This document shows, piece after piece, positions 36,895 through 49,402 of a DNA stretch of 64,000 bases. Each line of letters begins with the position of its first letter. Positions within the stretch are counted from its first letter, which is position 1. The translations under genes were made by a program, and so were the position numbers. Source of the DNA: Megalonaias nervosa (lineage: Eukaryota; Mollusca; Bivalvia; Unionida; Unionidae); NCBI GenBank assembly GCA_016617855.1, contig JAECUM010009495.1, positions 1-64,000 on the forward strand, given 5' to 3'. The notes below the pieces were generated by a model. The model saw only the letters and a list, made by a program, of their open reading frames with translations. It was not told the origin of the DNA and did not search any database.

Positions 36895-39800
36895 CTATAA
36901 ATTTATAAAATAACATTACACAAAGGGTCATAAATACCAGACTCAAATAAGTACAAATGGTACCTATTTTTAATAGCATCTCTAAGATATTGTGAATCGA
37001 ATTGTTCAGTTGGCTCCTTATCCTGAAAGGCAAATGACTTGGAACTTGTACTCATCTCACATCAATTGTACATGTCCTACACTGAACATAATACTGTATA
37101 CACACAATATGATAAGCATCTTGAAAAAAGTGACTTGCCCTTCTTCAGCCACCAATAATAAATACAAGCGGACAAGTGGAGATTTCTAGCCATGTTTTAT
37201 ATTTTCAAGAAATTAATTGCTGTACAAGTCAAAGTTGGTTCGTTCCTTGCTTTAATGAACCCCAACAAAATGGGACTTAAATTTTTTTTTCCTAACTCCC
37301 TATTATAGGTTTCTTCCAATAATAATTTGTTCATTACAACAAGTAATTCATAGGGAACCTAAAATATTAACATTAATTTATCTGTATCCAAGCTGTAACT
37401 GCCACTGAATTTTGTATTAACATTTACAAACTTTAAGACAATAAAACAAAATATAATACATTTGGAAATGATGACAAAATCCTGTACAAAATGAACTGAA
37501 AAAAGAATACTCAGTTGCACAGATTAATGGAAATAACAAAATCAGATCTCTTGAGTATTCATTTTTTTCAAGTGCTTTCATACATCTGAGACCCTGATAA
37601 TTTGAAATTATATCAAGTACTCGCATTCACATCTATGATACTATATAGTGGTCTTTCAAATTAATGCTGAAAAGAGCCCTGCAGATAAACATAATATTCT
37701 GCCTGAATGACTGTAGTCAGGCAAGGTGTAAAATTAGGTCATACAATATTTAACAGTTAAAAGCTTTAGCTCAGAATTAACTTGTAATGGAACTGTTCCA
37801 CCCTTTCTGATGAAAGCAATAATCAACTTGCAAAAGAACAGCAAGTATGATGAATGCAAACAACCTAGGTAGTTACTAGCTAAAAGATATGCTTTCATCT
37901 ATCTAGTCTAATGATTATAGCATGATCAGTGCTTAAGAAAAAGTAAAATGTTGGTCACAGGGACATAATTTGTAAGGAGGGTTTAGAATTCAAGATAAAT
38001 TTGTTTTAGCCAAAAGACTTATAGACCAGGAATTTATTGGTCCAACTTCACTAACTGACCAGGCATTGGACCAGAGGTCTCGCTAGGATTTTAAAATAAA
38101 GAGTCCATGACTCCTATTTGCGGAAAAATAGGAGTCCCACCAGCAAAAGTTGCAGTCCCCTCCCAGAAGCCTATTGGGCATACCTGAAGTGGCTAAATTT
38201 CCAGATGAGAAGAACCAGTGGTTGCCAATGAGTTTAATTTTCTAAATTCTTTACACCACCAACATATAGCTCTTGTTTGTCCATTAGAGTGAGACTGAAT
38301 TACCACTATGTCAAGCCAAGGAAAGGTCTTATTCCAAGCACTAATCAAGGCATCACACTTTCTTATATATAGCTACTGTTCCATGTGAACTATCAGTTCT
38401 AGCAACTTTAGCACTCTTCTGAATCTCGTTACAAATGTCAATTTGCTGTTTAACCACAAAATACTTAACCAAATTTGCAAACAGCATTATCTCTAAGTCT
38501 CAATGTATCTTGAGCATGAGGTCGCATGCACTACTTATTTGGCTAAACTTGGAAACGAACACAATAATGAAAGCTAATGTTGTTCATTTGATGCACTCTT
38601 ATGATGACCATGTGTACATCAATGGGTCTTTCTGCCTCTGAATTCAGTCACTGTAAATATCAGTAAATTTTCCCACCATTCAGCAGCTTGTTGAAGTTTT
38701 TGAACTTGCCGCCCAGTAAAAAAGTGTCATGTTCTTCCGATGTACTCTTACAGTAAGGTGTACATCTGGGGGTCTTTCAGCCACTGAATTCTCTCACTGT
38801 AAATATCAGCACAGCTAAAATGATCAATTGATCAACATAATTTCCCACTCATCAGGTGATTGAAGCAGGACTGGCAAGCCTTTGAATTTACCATCCAGAT
38901 ATTGCATGCAGACGAAGGACTCATGCCTAAGTGATTTTCTGTGTCCCAGATAAAAAAATTTGCGTCCAAATATGCGTAATTAAGCGTTTCCAAGACCTCT
39001 GTTGGACTATTGAAATTATTAATAGTACTAGAAAGACACGAAATTTACTAGCCTCAGGTAGCCAGCTGCCACTAAATTTGAGTCCTGAACATGCATCCCC
39101 TCAACAAGTTTCATGATTCTAGATCTAACAATATGTGCAAATGGTGCAAAATTTTTTTTTAAATTTCCACACTGCACTTTCTGCTTTTTTGTTGGGAATA
39201 ATTTCAAATCCATTAAAACGTAGTAATAAATTTCTGAAAATTAAAATTCAGGTCTACATGCCTGTCAAGTAACTTCAAAAATTAGTCGATGTTAACAATA
39301 TCTGGAGAAAAGAAAAGGAAGTTAATGTGACATAAGCCCTTTGATCTGACTGACCATTTATTTACATGGAAAACATCAGATGCCGCTGTTTAAATGTTTT
39401 GCTCTCTTTTTATCCTTTGAAGTTAAAATATCCATCCTAACAGCAGATGTTGCATGCTTTGTTGTATGTACATTCCGGGTATTGGATATGATCATAAATT
39501 ATTTTAAAGGATTTGATATATTTTCGAACATGGAATCTTGAGTACCGTTAAATATGAGGCAAAGTGAAGTCTATAAAGTATTGCTACAACAGCAAACCAT
39601 AATATACTGGTATGCCACTGCACCCCAAATTGGGGGTAAACATCTGATATAGGGAAAACCTGTTTAGCAGTGGGAAGGGGAGGTAACTGAGTTCTTTCGT
39701 CTAATATGAAATATTGATGGAAAAGATGAAACTTTTGTCTTTCCAGGTGGGCTGAATTTATGAGGCAGCAGAGGTTATTTTTCTCATAATAATGTCATTC

Positions 39801-40945
39801 AACATAGAAATGAATACATAGATGGATGGACTGAAAAATGGATATAAATCCCCTAAACTACAGATAGATGGACATAACAAAAGCAATATCCCAGCTAATT
39901 ACACGCTGGGGTAATAAATACAACTGCACAGTCTGATACTAAATTTACTACCTTGGGCAAGCAGTTTACTGCAAATTTTGAGGCTTGGCAAGATTTCTGA
40001 TTCATTTAGCATCTTTGAAAACTCGGGGAATATTTTAAATAGAGCCAATTTTATTTTAATACAAGAAATGCCAGCTACTGTTCCATCATTCAATTTTTTC
40101 CCCCCTTATACACCGAGTAATATTAGGTGTAACAGGTGTAGTTAGATCTGTGCCAACTCTGGTGTGGAGTGTGTTAGACTGTGACAGAAAAACATCAGGC
40201 TGAGTTAATAACTGCTGTGATTCCCTTCAGGAACCAGTCAAATACACAAGGTTATACACAAAGTTCTAGGTACACCATAAATAATATCGTAATAAGCCAC
40301 ATTCCTTCCTATGCCAATGAAAACACTCAAAATCACCATGTACAAAGCAAATTTAGCTTGGTCAAACCAGTTTGTATTTACTGTAAAACACCACCACCAC
40401 ACAAATAGATCCGACATTTGTGGCAAAGTAGCTTTCTCCTGATCCTTCCTCCACTGTATCTTATTACCTGAAACATTTCTGCTCCAAAAGACAAAAGATC
40501 GTAACATATGGATGGACTAAGTTCTCAAGGTATAGTAGCAAGAGTGGTTCCCCCATTTTCCCTCACAATGCACTAACTCCTACCCCTCATGCCCTCCTTA
40601 TTGCCCCTTAATTCTACCCCAAATAAGAGTCAACAGATCAATAAAAACAGCTTCATCAGACTTATTATTTAGTGCCTTGCTTTTTAATGCTAACTACATA
40701 TAGACCCAAAAGCACCTGCTTTTACTGGAGAAAGGAAAACAATGCAAAATAGTTTGGGTAAATACAATATCAAGCTTTTTAACATTTTCATGGTCATTTA
40801 ATGACAGTTACACAATCTAAAAATTGAGTTGCAGAATATTTTTAAGAACACTAACAAATATTCTACAACTGTATTTTTACATCATACAGATAAGAATCAT
40901 TAAATAATGACACCAATCTTAAAATGACTGACATGTTATTTTTAC
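36895..40945. other. 4.05-kb intron
   Basis: It is AT-rich sequence with no ORF of note. A diverged tandem duplication lies at about 38590-38900. A stretch near 38090-38190 (GAGTCCATGACTCC) resembles 54200-54250 (GAGTCCTGGACTC) and may be a dispersed repeat. The rest looks unremarkable. Confidence 0.5.
38590..38900. repeat. Diverged tandem duplication, about 150-bp period
   Basis: GATGCACTCTTATGATGACC / GATGTACTCTTACAGTAAGG, then GGGTCTTTCTGCC / GGGTCTTTCAGCC and CACTGTAAATATCAG in both, followed by TTTTCCCACCATTCAGCAG / ATTTCCCACTCATCAGGTG. Two copies. Confidence 0.75.
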
Positions 40946-41010
40946 CTTTTCAGGAGGTAAAACTGGGATTTCAATGGTTTTTACCATGTTGACACCATCT
41001 AGCTTATTTC
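40946..41010 (-). CDS. GPATCH8: GPATCH8-like gene, short linker exon
   Basis: The acceptor is TTTTATTTCAATTTCAG and the donor GTAAAAAT after AAG. Of the 65 bases the first two complete a Gly codon; the other two frames hit stops at once. It encodes NKLDGVNMVKTIEIPVLPPEK with the first residues of model positions 63-84. No known domain is seen; it is a hydrophobic-charged linker before the zinc finger. The phase agrees on both sides (phase 1 in, 0 out), which supports it strongly. Confidence 0.75.
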
Positions 41011-42244
41011 CTGAAATTGAAATAAAACATTTTACATGGAAAAACGTAAGAACTTCAAAACAATGCCACATTGTATGATTTAATTTTATATATATAACTG
41101 AAATAGCCACCATAAAAATGGCTGATCCTCAACTGATAATAACTATTAAAAACATAAAATTAACATAATTTTGCAATTTCACATCGAATGACATACACCT
41201 TTGATTGATATCAATGACTATCAATGGAGCACTGTCCTTCTTCAACAATGATACAACTATAAAGTTTATTTTAAAAAATGGGTTTGGGGAAACCTGAGAA
41301 AATGGACATACCATATGGAACCCAAACTAGTGATTCTAGTTTCACTGACCTTGACCTTCAATCAATATGTGGTTGTCTCTGCCCAAGTGAAGATACCTAT
41401 TAAGTCTGAAATAAATTTGATCCTGGAAACTTTACTTATCAAGTGTTAACAAAAACAAAAGGCCCAGGCGGGCATGATACAACTCACCTTCTTACATAAC
41501 TTGACAGTTGACCATTTCATGCAATGTCTTACATTGTATAGCAAGAACAAAACCTATAAAAGCATTTTCACAAACTTCTATATCATGTTGCAAGACCCAG
41601 AATATACAAACTCATTTACTTAGTTTAATAGAAACTGGATGAAAATGCAGTCTTGAGATGTAGCAAGGTAACAAGCTCAACCAGTCAGATGCTGGGTATC
41701 TCGTTAATATTCTCTGAGCTCACGTTATTAAGCCTGTCTACTAAAATTCTAATATAAGCTTACTTACCAAAATGGAGCAAAATTTTATTGGAATTTCCAG
41801 ATTGGTAGTAAGCTAAGACAATCAGATACAAGATTATATCATTAATATTCACAAGTCTTGTTTAAAATCACACTCATCCAATATCTTGATTCTGTAAGAA
41901 TGTTTACAAGTTTGATCAAAATCTGATAAGAAATACAGTTGCAAGTTCTGACAAGCACAGCCAATTAAATATGATGTCAGATCATTAGTATGCATGAATT
42001 TCACTCACAATCATAACCCACCATGATCTAGATGACATATGCCTATTTATCAGATATCAAAATAATATCATAAGGATACTTTCAACTATGGTTACAAAAC
42101 ATCTGATCTACCCATTGCAAGATCACTTCATAAAATATGTACATATAAAATTCTTCCAACATCCTGTCAATATCTGCGCTGATTAAAATTGTACTGGGTC
42201 AAATATATATTCTTTCAAGTGGTAAGAACCTCAAACATGTATGA

Positions 42245-43430
42245 TCATCTCATTGATGTCCCTTTCTCACTCGTAATGAAAAAACAACTTTTCTCCCCAT
42301 ATATATCTTGATGATAAAGAACTGTTTGCAAGTGATAAAATATTATAGTCCCCAGTCCAAGCCCATTATTCCCTCCTCCAATCAGATTTGGAGGACCAGA
42401 AATGAAAAGAACCTCATCCCAGTCTGACTCCTTTCTCAGAGCTAACATATGGAATACCATCCTCTTTTGATTTGGACTACAGGAATTTTGACAGCATCCA
42501 AAGAACGCATTAATCAAATTAAGCCTTAGCAGGTGATATACCAATTTCTTAATCTCAAAATACCTAATGAAATCTGAAAGATGAGGGTTTGACACAACAG
42601 CAGAACCTCTACAGAACCTGATTGTGTACGAAAGGTGTGCCCTATAACCCTTAATAGTGGCCACCAAGCATTCTCTTTTGTCAAAAAAGAAGAGACAGAA
42701 AATCTGCAACTGTGCTCCAAGAAGGACAGCTAGGATAGCACCAATCACATAAGATTATACATTTGCATCATAAACCTGGGAAGCAGATTGCCTCCTAACC
42801 TGGATGATGAAGTTGGCAAGCTTGCTTGAAAATTGGTCCAGGCAGATTGATTGCTTGAGATGAGTCAGGAGTAAAGGAGGAGAATCTGGGCTGTTGTGAA
42901 TGACAGTCCCTTGTGCTGCAACAGCATGTCCCTCTCTGTGGTAATCTTCTGGATTAGCCCACAACAGGTCAAGTAGGTTGCTACACCACGATCACTGGGG
43001 CCACAGGGAGCAACCAGGATGAACTGAGCAGTAGAGATCCTGACTTGGAGGAGTGCCTGCAGAATTATTTTAAAAGGTGGGAAGGCATATGCATACAGAT
43101 GATCCCATGTTAGACTGATAAAAAAAGTGAAGGTGAGGCCAAACATAAGGGCTCTAATCAAAACACCTCCTGGTCTAGAAAAAACCTGAGGTATTTCCTA
43201 CTTAGAGGGAAGATGGGGATTTGAAGGTATGCATCCTGAAGATCAATGGTGACTGCACATTTGCAGGGACTTACAGCATTTCTGACCAAGGCAATTGGTT
43301 CCATCTTAAAGAATTTTTCCTGAAGAAATCTGTTTAAATCAGAACTTTCTGCCTTTTATTCAACCACCTGAGAGATCCTGGAACAGAAACTGGGTGTCTG
43401 ATTGTTATCCACCCTCTCTTCCCTTAACTG
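42245..43430 (-). mobile_element. Decayed DIRS-like retroelement (RT, RNase H end, tyrosine recombinase start)
   Basis: Read on the minus strand from 43430 down, fragments appear in the order expected of a DIRS element. First is an RT piece with TIDLQDAYLQIPIFPLSRKY and then LRFFLDQEVF. Next comes ALMFGL, apparently joined by an internal deletion to LYAYAFPPFKIILQAL and FILVAPCGP, resembling the RNase H end. Then come LLWANPEDYHREGHA and the start of a recombinase with FFFDKRECLVATIKGYRAHL. Stops and frameshifts interrupt it and no full catalytic set is visible. The DIRS assignment rests on the TIKGYR-type recombinase segment and the AYAFPPF motif, from family knowledge. It is a dead copy. 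Confidence 0.6.
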
Positions 43431-43447
43431 AGCCAGTTTGGACAGGT

Positions 43448-43733
43448 GTGTGTGTGTGATTTGGATTTTTAACGTAGCTTTAACAATTTTTCATTCATAT
43501 TGCTATGATGTCTGCAGAGTGGCAGTTTATAGTGATGTCTAGCACTGGGGCATCATACCACAGACATGTAGCATGATGTCCCAAGCAAGCACATTATCGT
43601 GACACCAGGCCAACCAGTCTTAACACTAACCTCTTAATGATGAGCGCCAAGCGAGGTAGCAGTTAGTACCATTTTTTAAGTCTTTGGTGTGACTCGGCTG
43701 GGGATCGAACCCATGACCTCCTGCATCTGGTCT
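43448..43733 (-). repeat. SINE family B copy, head truncated
   Basis: GTGATTTGGATTTTTAACGT through CTCGGCTGGGGATCGAACCC matches 51903-52216 along its length. The complement of the right end gives GGGTTCGATCCCCAGCCGAG, a good tRNA-type B box. The A box is missing here but present in the other copy. Confidence 0.85.
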
Positions 43734-43779
43734 GGACAGGTGAAAAACAGTATGGACCTGTGATAGATGACTGGGTTTT

Positions 43780-43985
43780 GATGCCAATTCATAGCATATG
43801 ATAAGCTCTATATATGGTGGCCAGTGGAGAAAGAACCCATTTAGATTCACCATCACACTGGAAGTTACTGGCAAGCTTCTTCAAATACCCACATTGGTTG
43901 AACCTATAATCGAACTCAGACAGGTGAGATGTGTGAGTGATACATAATGGTGAGTGCCTCGGACCATGCAGCCACCCAGGAAAAG
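43780..43985 (-). repeat. SINE family C copy, diverged
   Basis: The words TATATGGTGGCCAGTGGAG, TACTGGCAAGCTTCTTCAAA and ACAGGTGAGATGTGTGAG parallel TACTTGGTGGCCAGTATTA, TACTGGCAAGCTTTCTCAC and ACAGAGGTGAGATGGCAG in the intact copy at 62943-63208. Confidence 0.75.
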
Positions 43986-44436
43986 AATACAACAGTCATC
44001 CATTATGACTGAATGGACCCACACATTGTCCATTGATTCCTGACCGAACCTGAGAAACGGGTTAGATAACCTCCCACAAGGACACAGAGAAGTGGAAGAT
44101 TCTTCATGAGGCTGCAATTCAGTGGAGTACAGTTTTTACACTCCTCTTCACATTCTTGCATAGTCAAGGGGATATGCATGGAATATTTTCTCCAATTTAC
44201 TAACTTTTGTGGGGTATTTTAAAATGCAATTGTTAAAACATGACCACTTTGTGGAGTCAAACTGTTGTGTTGGCACTTTATGGAGCCTAACCATTGTGCT
44301 ATAGCAGGACTTCACCATATGATGATGAAATACTGCTGTCCATGTCATAATTGTGTTTTCAAACTAGCTTACTTTTAAAGTCAATAAATTGGGCAACACA
44401 AACATGTATAAGCAGATTCAGAAAAATATACCATGT

Positions 44437-44623
44437 ATACTCTCTTATGAGTCCAACTGCAAAGACCCAGATCTGCAATCACATATTGCACCAACAGATC
44501 TGGGTTTGTTCAGTTTGGAGTAATCAGTAGAACAAACAGCATAGACCAAGATCTGCAGGTGCATTATGTTACAGATCAGGATCATTGTTGTTTGCAGTTT
44601 TACTCAACTTATAAGCTAGTATA
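44437..44623. mobile_element. Palindromic MITE, family 1, copy 4
   Basis: It starts ATACTCTCTTATGAGTCCAA and ends CAGTTTTACTCAACTTATAA then GCTAGTAT. Left-half words GACCCAGATCTG and AACAGATCTGGGTTT form a clear inverted pair. The right half has AGATCTGCAGG and ACAGATCAGGATC. Confidence 0.8.
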
Positions 44624-44950
44624 TCAGTATACTACAGTGCATGGTGCTTTTAGTTCAAGAATATCTGATGTATATGAATTTAATATTTGTAATCAGGTTG
44701 ATGTTTTGGAATAGTTCCTAAAGCTAAATCCTTTATTTTTACATACATGATCTTTACCAAAATTAAATTTTTGTATAATAAAGGAAAAAAAAATCTGTAA
44801 GCGAGAACAAATAATAAATAATTCACAGTAATAAACACAAGACCAGCTTTATTTATTTTGATAATTTACCCATTTGTCATAAATGGCAGGAGGAGGGGAA
44901 TTTCCCCTCATAATTTTTAGTTCTAGAACAGACCCTGAAAAGGGGGGGGG

Positions 44951-45125
44951 ACAGTTGTTGTTTAGGGTTTAATGCCATTTCTCAGTGCAAGATAGACTAT
45001 ACATTGCATCCAGTATAGCTGGTACACAAAGAACATGGGAAAACCCTGATAGGAACCATTGCCACATGGGAATCTACGGGCAGCTTTCTCACTTACCTAC
45101 ACTGGCCAAGACTGAGGCGGGGTGG
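44951..45125 (-). repeat. SINE family C copy, 3' part
   Basis: GTTGTTGTTTAGGGTTTAAT and GGCAGCTTTCTCACTTACC align with GTTGTTGTAGGGCTTAACG and GGCAAGCTTTCTCACATATC of the intact copy. The tRNA head is lost. Confidence 0.7.
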
Positions 45126-45509
45126 TGGGTGGTGCAAAAACCTATGAGGCAATCTGTTAGGCAGATTTTTGTTAAACCACTGTCGAGACTGTATTTTGAC
45201 AAGATTTTGATGAAACTTGGTATATAAGCTTATGCTACTCTAGTGCAGTCATACTTGTCATATATTACATCTTGAAATCTTAAGTTTAATGTTGGAACAA
45301 TATTTTGTACTGAGGTTAGATGGAAAGTAAAGAAAATCCTGGACAAGTGAGAAGATTTATCAAGACATCATTTTTGAAGACAAACGGTAACTTCTCTGGA
45401 TTCACAACCCTAATATATTTGCATGGTGCAGCTTTGCAATATTGCTCTGTGCTACTGTGACATAAAAATATCCTCATATGATACATTAGTAGAATGGTGT
45501 GGTGCTTAC

Positions 45510-45618
45510 CTGATGGGGGTTTGATGGTAATATCAATAGGGGCAGATACCACCTTTCCTGCAGCATTGGCAGCTCCGACTCCCTTGCCTACAGATCCCCT
45601 TGGTATTATAACTGGACC
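45510..45618 (-). CDS. GPATCH8: GPATCH8-like gene, Gly/Ala/Pro-rich exon
   Basis: The acceptor is GTTGTTATTTTTCAG and the donor GTAAGC after CAG. The 109 bases enter in phase 0 and leave one base, G, that joins GA of the next exon as Gly. It encodes GPVIIPRGSVGKGVG, then Ala-rich residues and SAPIDITIKPPSG, model residues 27-63. There are no recognised domains; the composition suggests a disordered N-terminal segment. The splice sites are strong and the phase is consistent with both neighbours. Confidence 0.8.
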
Positions 45619-48600
45619 CTGAAAAATAACAACTACACATGCAATCCTGATACTATCCTTCAGCATGTGTGATGTTAATGATCACAGCCATATCAAACAG
45701 GAAGCACAGCAAATTTTGAATTTACTCTGAAAGTTTTAAGCACCATTACCTAAAAATCCCAAATGAACAGAAAATGAAGCAATCAATCACTCAAAGATCT
45801 ACAGACCTGGAGATCAGAAATAGACTGTTGGTTATTACCAACACCAAAGTTTAATTAACAGTTACAAAGCTCAAGTCTCTAGTTTTTAGTTGTCCCCTTT
45901 ATCAATCATAAACATCAAATATCATGCAGACAATAAATTCATTCTAAAGTGGTTTTGACAAATGAAATGTTGGACCAAATGGCTGCACACAAAACACATC
46001 CAACAAAAAAAAGAACATTCTTTTGTACAATATCAATGTAGAGGTATAATAACAGGTGAAAAAATCAGATTCATGTCATTTTTGTTTTTCTTTTTCTAAA
46101 ATCATTTTTCCTAAAATCTGCTTCAAAAGCTATTATCAGCCCAAGAAGCTAGGTTTTACCGAGTTAAAAGCTACAAAGTTTTATTAACCCAAGAGTGACA
46201 GCCAGCATGACCACAATTAATAATTACCTAGATCAGGCATTAAAACAGAGGCCTCATGTGAAATGCATTCATTCCATAAACTCCTCCAATTCCTATATTC
46301 ATTTAGTTCAATGCACGGTTAACACACTGCAAGCAAACCTATCACAATATACTATTTATAGTCATTAATATGGAAAGTTTACCATTTTGTATATTTATTC
46401 ACAATACCAACCATAAAGAGGTGTAGCATGGAAAATTCTATTTAGTTGCAATCTAAACACAAATACTTTAATACGGCTATTAAATTTTAGGGATGTAGCC
46501 CAAAACATGTTTAGCGGTGAAACCTGTGTGCAGGCACCCATGATGAGTGTTGACAATATTCACTGCTTTAATTCTGCAGAACATCCACTGAAGTCCAGTC
46601 ATTTTAGGGAGAGACCATTTAATTTTCTATGGGGAAATGCTTGCTTGAAATTAATATCACCTGATTCTTCAAACTGTATCTGAGTGTAAATCACACATGA
46701 AGTCCCAGCCTTTCCATGGGTGGTCTTTTTTCTTTGGTTGTTCAAATGTCAATCAGTATAACTTGAATTTTTAAAGACGGGACTGTAATTTGAGCTACAT
46801 GTACCAAGTGCAACATGCCAAGTCATTCATGTGATAGAAATGCACCTTCCCAAGCTGAAACTAACATCTGATGATGATATTTTATACGTGTTTCCAAAGG
46901 TTACTATTCTGATTTATGCTGATCTGCTGAGGCCAATTCTTTATTACAGAGAGACCATTTAAGTTTCTTAAAAGGGGATGCTTGAAAACTTACTTATCTT
47001 GTGATAAATGGAAGAATAAAAAATACGTCAGAAATAATAATTTAGCCCCATAAAATTAAATGGCCAGTCCCTTACAGTACACATACATTCAGAACTGAAC
47101 TAATTCATAGTTGTGTTTATCTATATTCAGCCTTTTAATTGGGCATTACTGCTTAAGGACTATACACATAGTTCAGTTTTAAGTATTTTCTTTTATTGTT
47201 GTGTTTTTAAAACAGAAGCTGCTGTTATCTGGAAGTTAAATGCCCATACCTCGGAGGATTACTCTTCCTGTTTAAACAGTATGATACATTTACAATGTTC
47301 AAGAAGCTCAACAAGGAGTGCCTCTTGTCAAGTCAGCGCAGAAGTTTTCTAAATGTAAAAAATATAATGTACATGACTCTTAAAATTAACTTTGTTTGTC
47401 CAATATATGATCAAAATAATGATCACTGATTGCAGAAATGGTATTTGATGGTAATTCATTCATGAGATCTTGGTCTTTGTACTGGTGGTCTTCACTGATT
47501 GGCTGTTCAAATGTCAATCAGTAATGTCAATCAGCCACTAAATGGAAGATCTTGTGTGCGTGCGTGCCCAGATGTCACATTAATGGACAATTTGCATGAT
47601 GCTGTCATCTGCAGCAGACATTATGAACATGGGGATGAAATAAATTTCCCATAGATTATTCGAAAATTGGCAAGGAAATCATGTGGCCACAAGCCAGTTC
47701 AACTCTTGAGATTTACTGCCTGATGCCAGCTTTATTTTAGGATTGACAACGAATCTCCAACTTCTGTCTCAAACCTTAACCTGTGAAGCCAGCCAACAGA
47801 TTTCAAACTGCCTGATAGCTTACAAACAAAACTTACAAATCTTAATACAACCCTTTTTAAATCACCAGCCAAACTGTAAAGTTGAAAAGAATGACATTAT
47901 ATTTATATTGTTTCTATTTAATTTCCATATATTAACCTTCATAATGGAATACATTTCAATTCTAAGTACGGAAAGTTAGGGACTGACTATTTAATGATCT
48001 GACAAAGAAAGTTTTTTTCCTCTATCTCAAGAAGAAAAAAAAAATTCCAAAATAATATGACTTAGATTGGTCATAAATCAGAGCAAGAGTACCTTTCCTC
48101 AATCTATCTGAGGGTCACATTTTTCCACAAAACATAAAGCCCTCAGAAAAGAAAATGGTTGGTCCCCGACATTAATTTTACTATGCTTCAGCAACATCAT
48201 TATAATATTGATGGTTGAGGCAATGATGATGATAGCAAAATTAAATTGTAATTATGTTGTGCTGATTACTCTGTCAACTCATCCTCTAATACTTTAGCAA
48301 TGTCATGGTCATGTGTACTCTCCGTTATATTGATTGTTGACAAGTACCTCTGGGGGACTCCTGGATGTAACACAATGACAACATCTTTTCATAAAGCGCC
48401 CATAATCACAATTTTAAGTATATTTGGCCTCTGATCCCCTTCCTATGTAACAAGTTTGCTGAATTTTCCACCAAGTGATTTAGGAGATAAAGTAATGAAC
48501 AGACGATGGATGGAGAGACCCAATAATAATATCCTCCTCCCCCTTAATGCATGGGGGTAAATTGTAACATTTCAATATCATTTCAAGTAGTAATTTTGAT

Positions 48601-48884
48601 TTCAATAATACTATAGTTTGATCTAAAACCAAAAAATGGTCTCATTCCTTGTAACATTATTAAAATATTAATAAATAAAGCACATGGCTATAATTTTCAT
48701 TTCCAATATCAACTGGGCAGTTATAATTCAGATTTATGTCCTCAAGTAATTTGTAACTGCTCGTAAACATTTATCAGGATCTGAAGAGTCTATCTTCAGT
48801 GGTGATGGCACCCCTTAACATTAAGCATGCACAAGCACTAGGAGGGATCAGAGTTTCCTAAAAAGTGACATAATTAAACTGACC
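45619..48884. other. 3.3-kb intron
   Basis: AT-rich sequence. Around 46570-47000 the words AGAGACCATTTAATTTTCTA and AGAGACCATTTAAGTTTCTT and the block CAAATGTCAATCAGTA (46745 and 47510) show diverged internal duplication. 48420-48530 has repeat-like CCAAGTGATTTAGGAGATAA followed by a GACGATGGATGGA stretch. No coding sequence is supported. Confidence 0.45.
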
Positions 48885-48965
48885 TGATTGGGTCCTGTTG
48901 GCAACTGGATATTTATCAATCCTGCTGCTATCTTCCGTAATCTGTCTCCTTTAGGATCCATGACC
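48885..48965 (-). CDS. GPATCH8: GPATCH8-like gene, first coding exon
   Basis: The acceptor tract CTTTTTTTTATCCTAACAG precedes GTC ATG GAT. The donor is GTCAGT after CAG. The exon is 81 bases, and coding begins at ATG 48962-48960, giving MDPKGDRLRKIAAGLINIQL and six more residues. When joined to the exon at 62124-62196, an in-frame TAG stands right before GTC ATG, which excludes coding upstream in that splice form and fixes this start. The short basic/hydrophobic N terminus has no signal peptide. No G-patch glycines (GxGLG pattern) are visible, unlike vertebrate GPATCH8. Confidence 0.75.
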
Positions 48966-49243
48966 TGTTAGGATAAAAAAAAGATAAAATTACAATTGCA
49001 CAATACATAGAACCACATATGGCATCAGTCACCAATGCAAAACAAAACTGACATTCGAAAATATGAGTACCTTTTCTTTAAATTCCTTGTGAGAGAGTTG
49101 ACATTTTGTTAACTCAAACAACAATTACTTGAATAATCAGTGGCTTCATTCATGTGACTTACACAGTTCAACAATAAACACTTCAAATGCCTGTAACCTA
49201 AAATAAAATGGACTGAAACAACTGACAACAAGAAGAAAAACAC

Positions 49244-49402
49244 TTTTTGTTGAGCCTGCCTTTTTTAATTCTGCTAGAAAAGTAACAAATTTTAACATCA
49301 ATATTAATTTACAATACTTTAAGAATGAACTTGTCTAGGGTGTGTATGGATGTACAAAGAGATTGCCAAGTCAAGCTTCTCTCTAGGTGCAGGCTCAACA
49401 TA
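49244..49402. mobile_element. TGTTGAGCC-ended MITE, family 2, copy 3
   Basis: TTTTTGTTGAGCCTGCC at the left is mirrored by GCAGGCTCAACA at the right. The inner GAACTTGTCTAGGGTGTGTA aligns with the family 2 interior (GTTAATCTAGAGGGTGGA). Confidence 0.75.

Larger units (their letters stand above)
41011..45509. other. 4.5-kb intron with DIRS and SINE relics
   Basis: It holds a DIRS-like retroelement relic (about 42245-43430), a SINE family B copy (43448-43733), SINE family C copies (43780-43985 and 44951-45125) and a palindromic MITE (44437-44623). From 41300 to 42240 there is AT-rich sequence with degenerate TGACCTTGACCTTCAA-type repeat DNA but nothing coding. Confidence 0.6.

Noticed and set aside
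36705..36908. Plus-strand exon-like piece after TTTTTTCTCTTTTTCACAG
   Set aside because: It overlaps the zinc-finger exon on the opposite strand, which has the conserved Cys/His pattern and fitting phases. The pyrimidine tract is the complement of an AAAAAGAGAAAAAAG run.
42245..42748. 167-codon minus ORF as a host gene
   Set aside because: Its middle resembles a DIRS-type recombinase start, and the neighbouring frames hold RT and RNase H pieces of the same relic.
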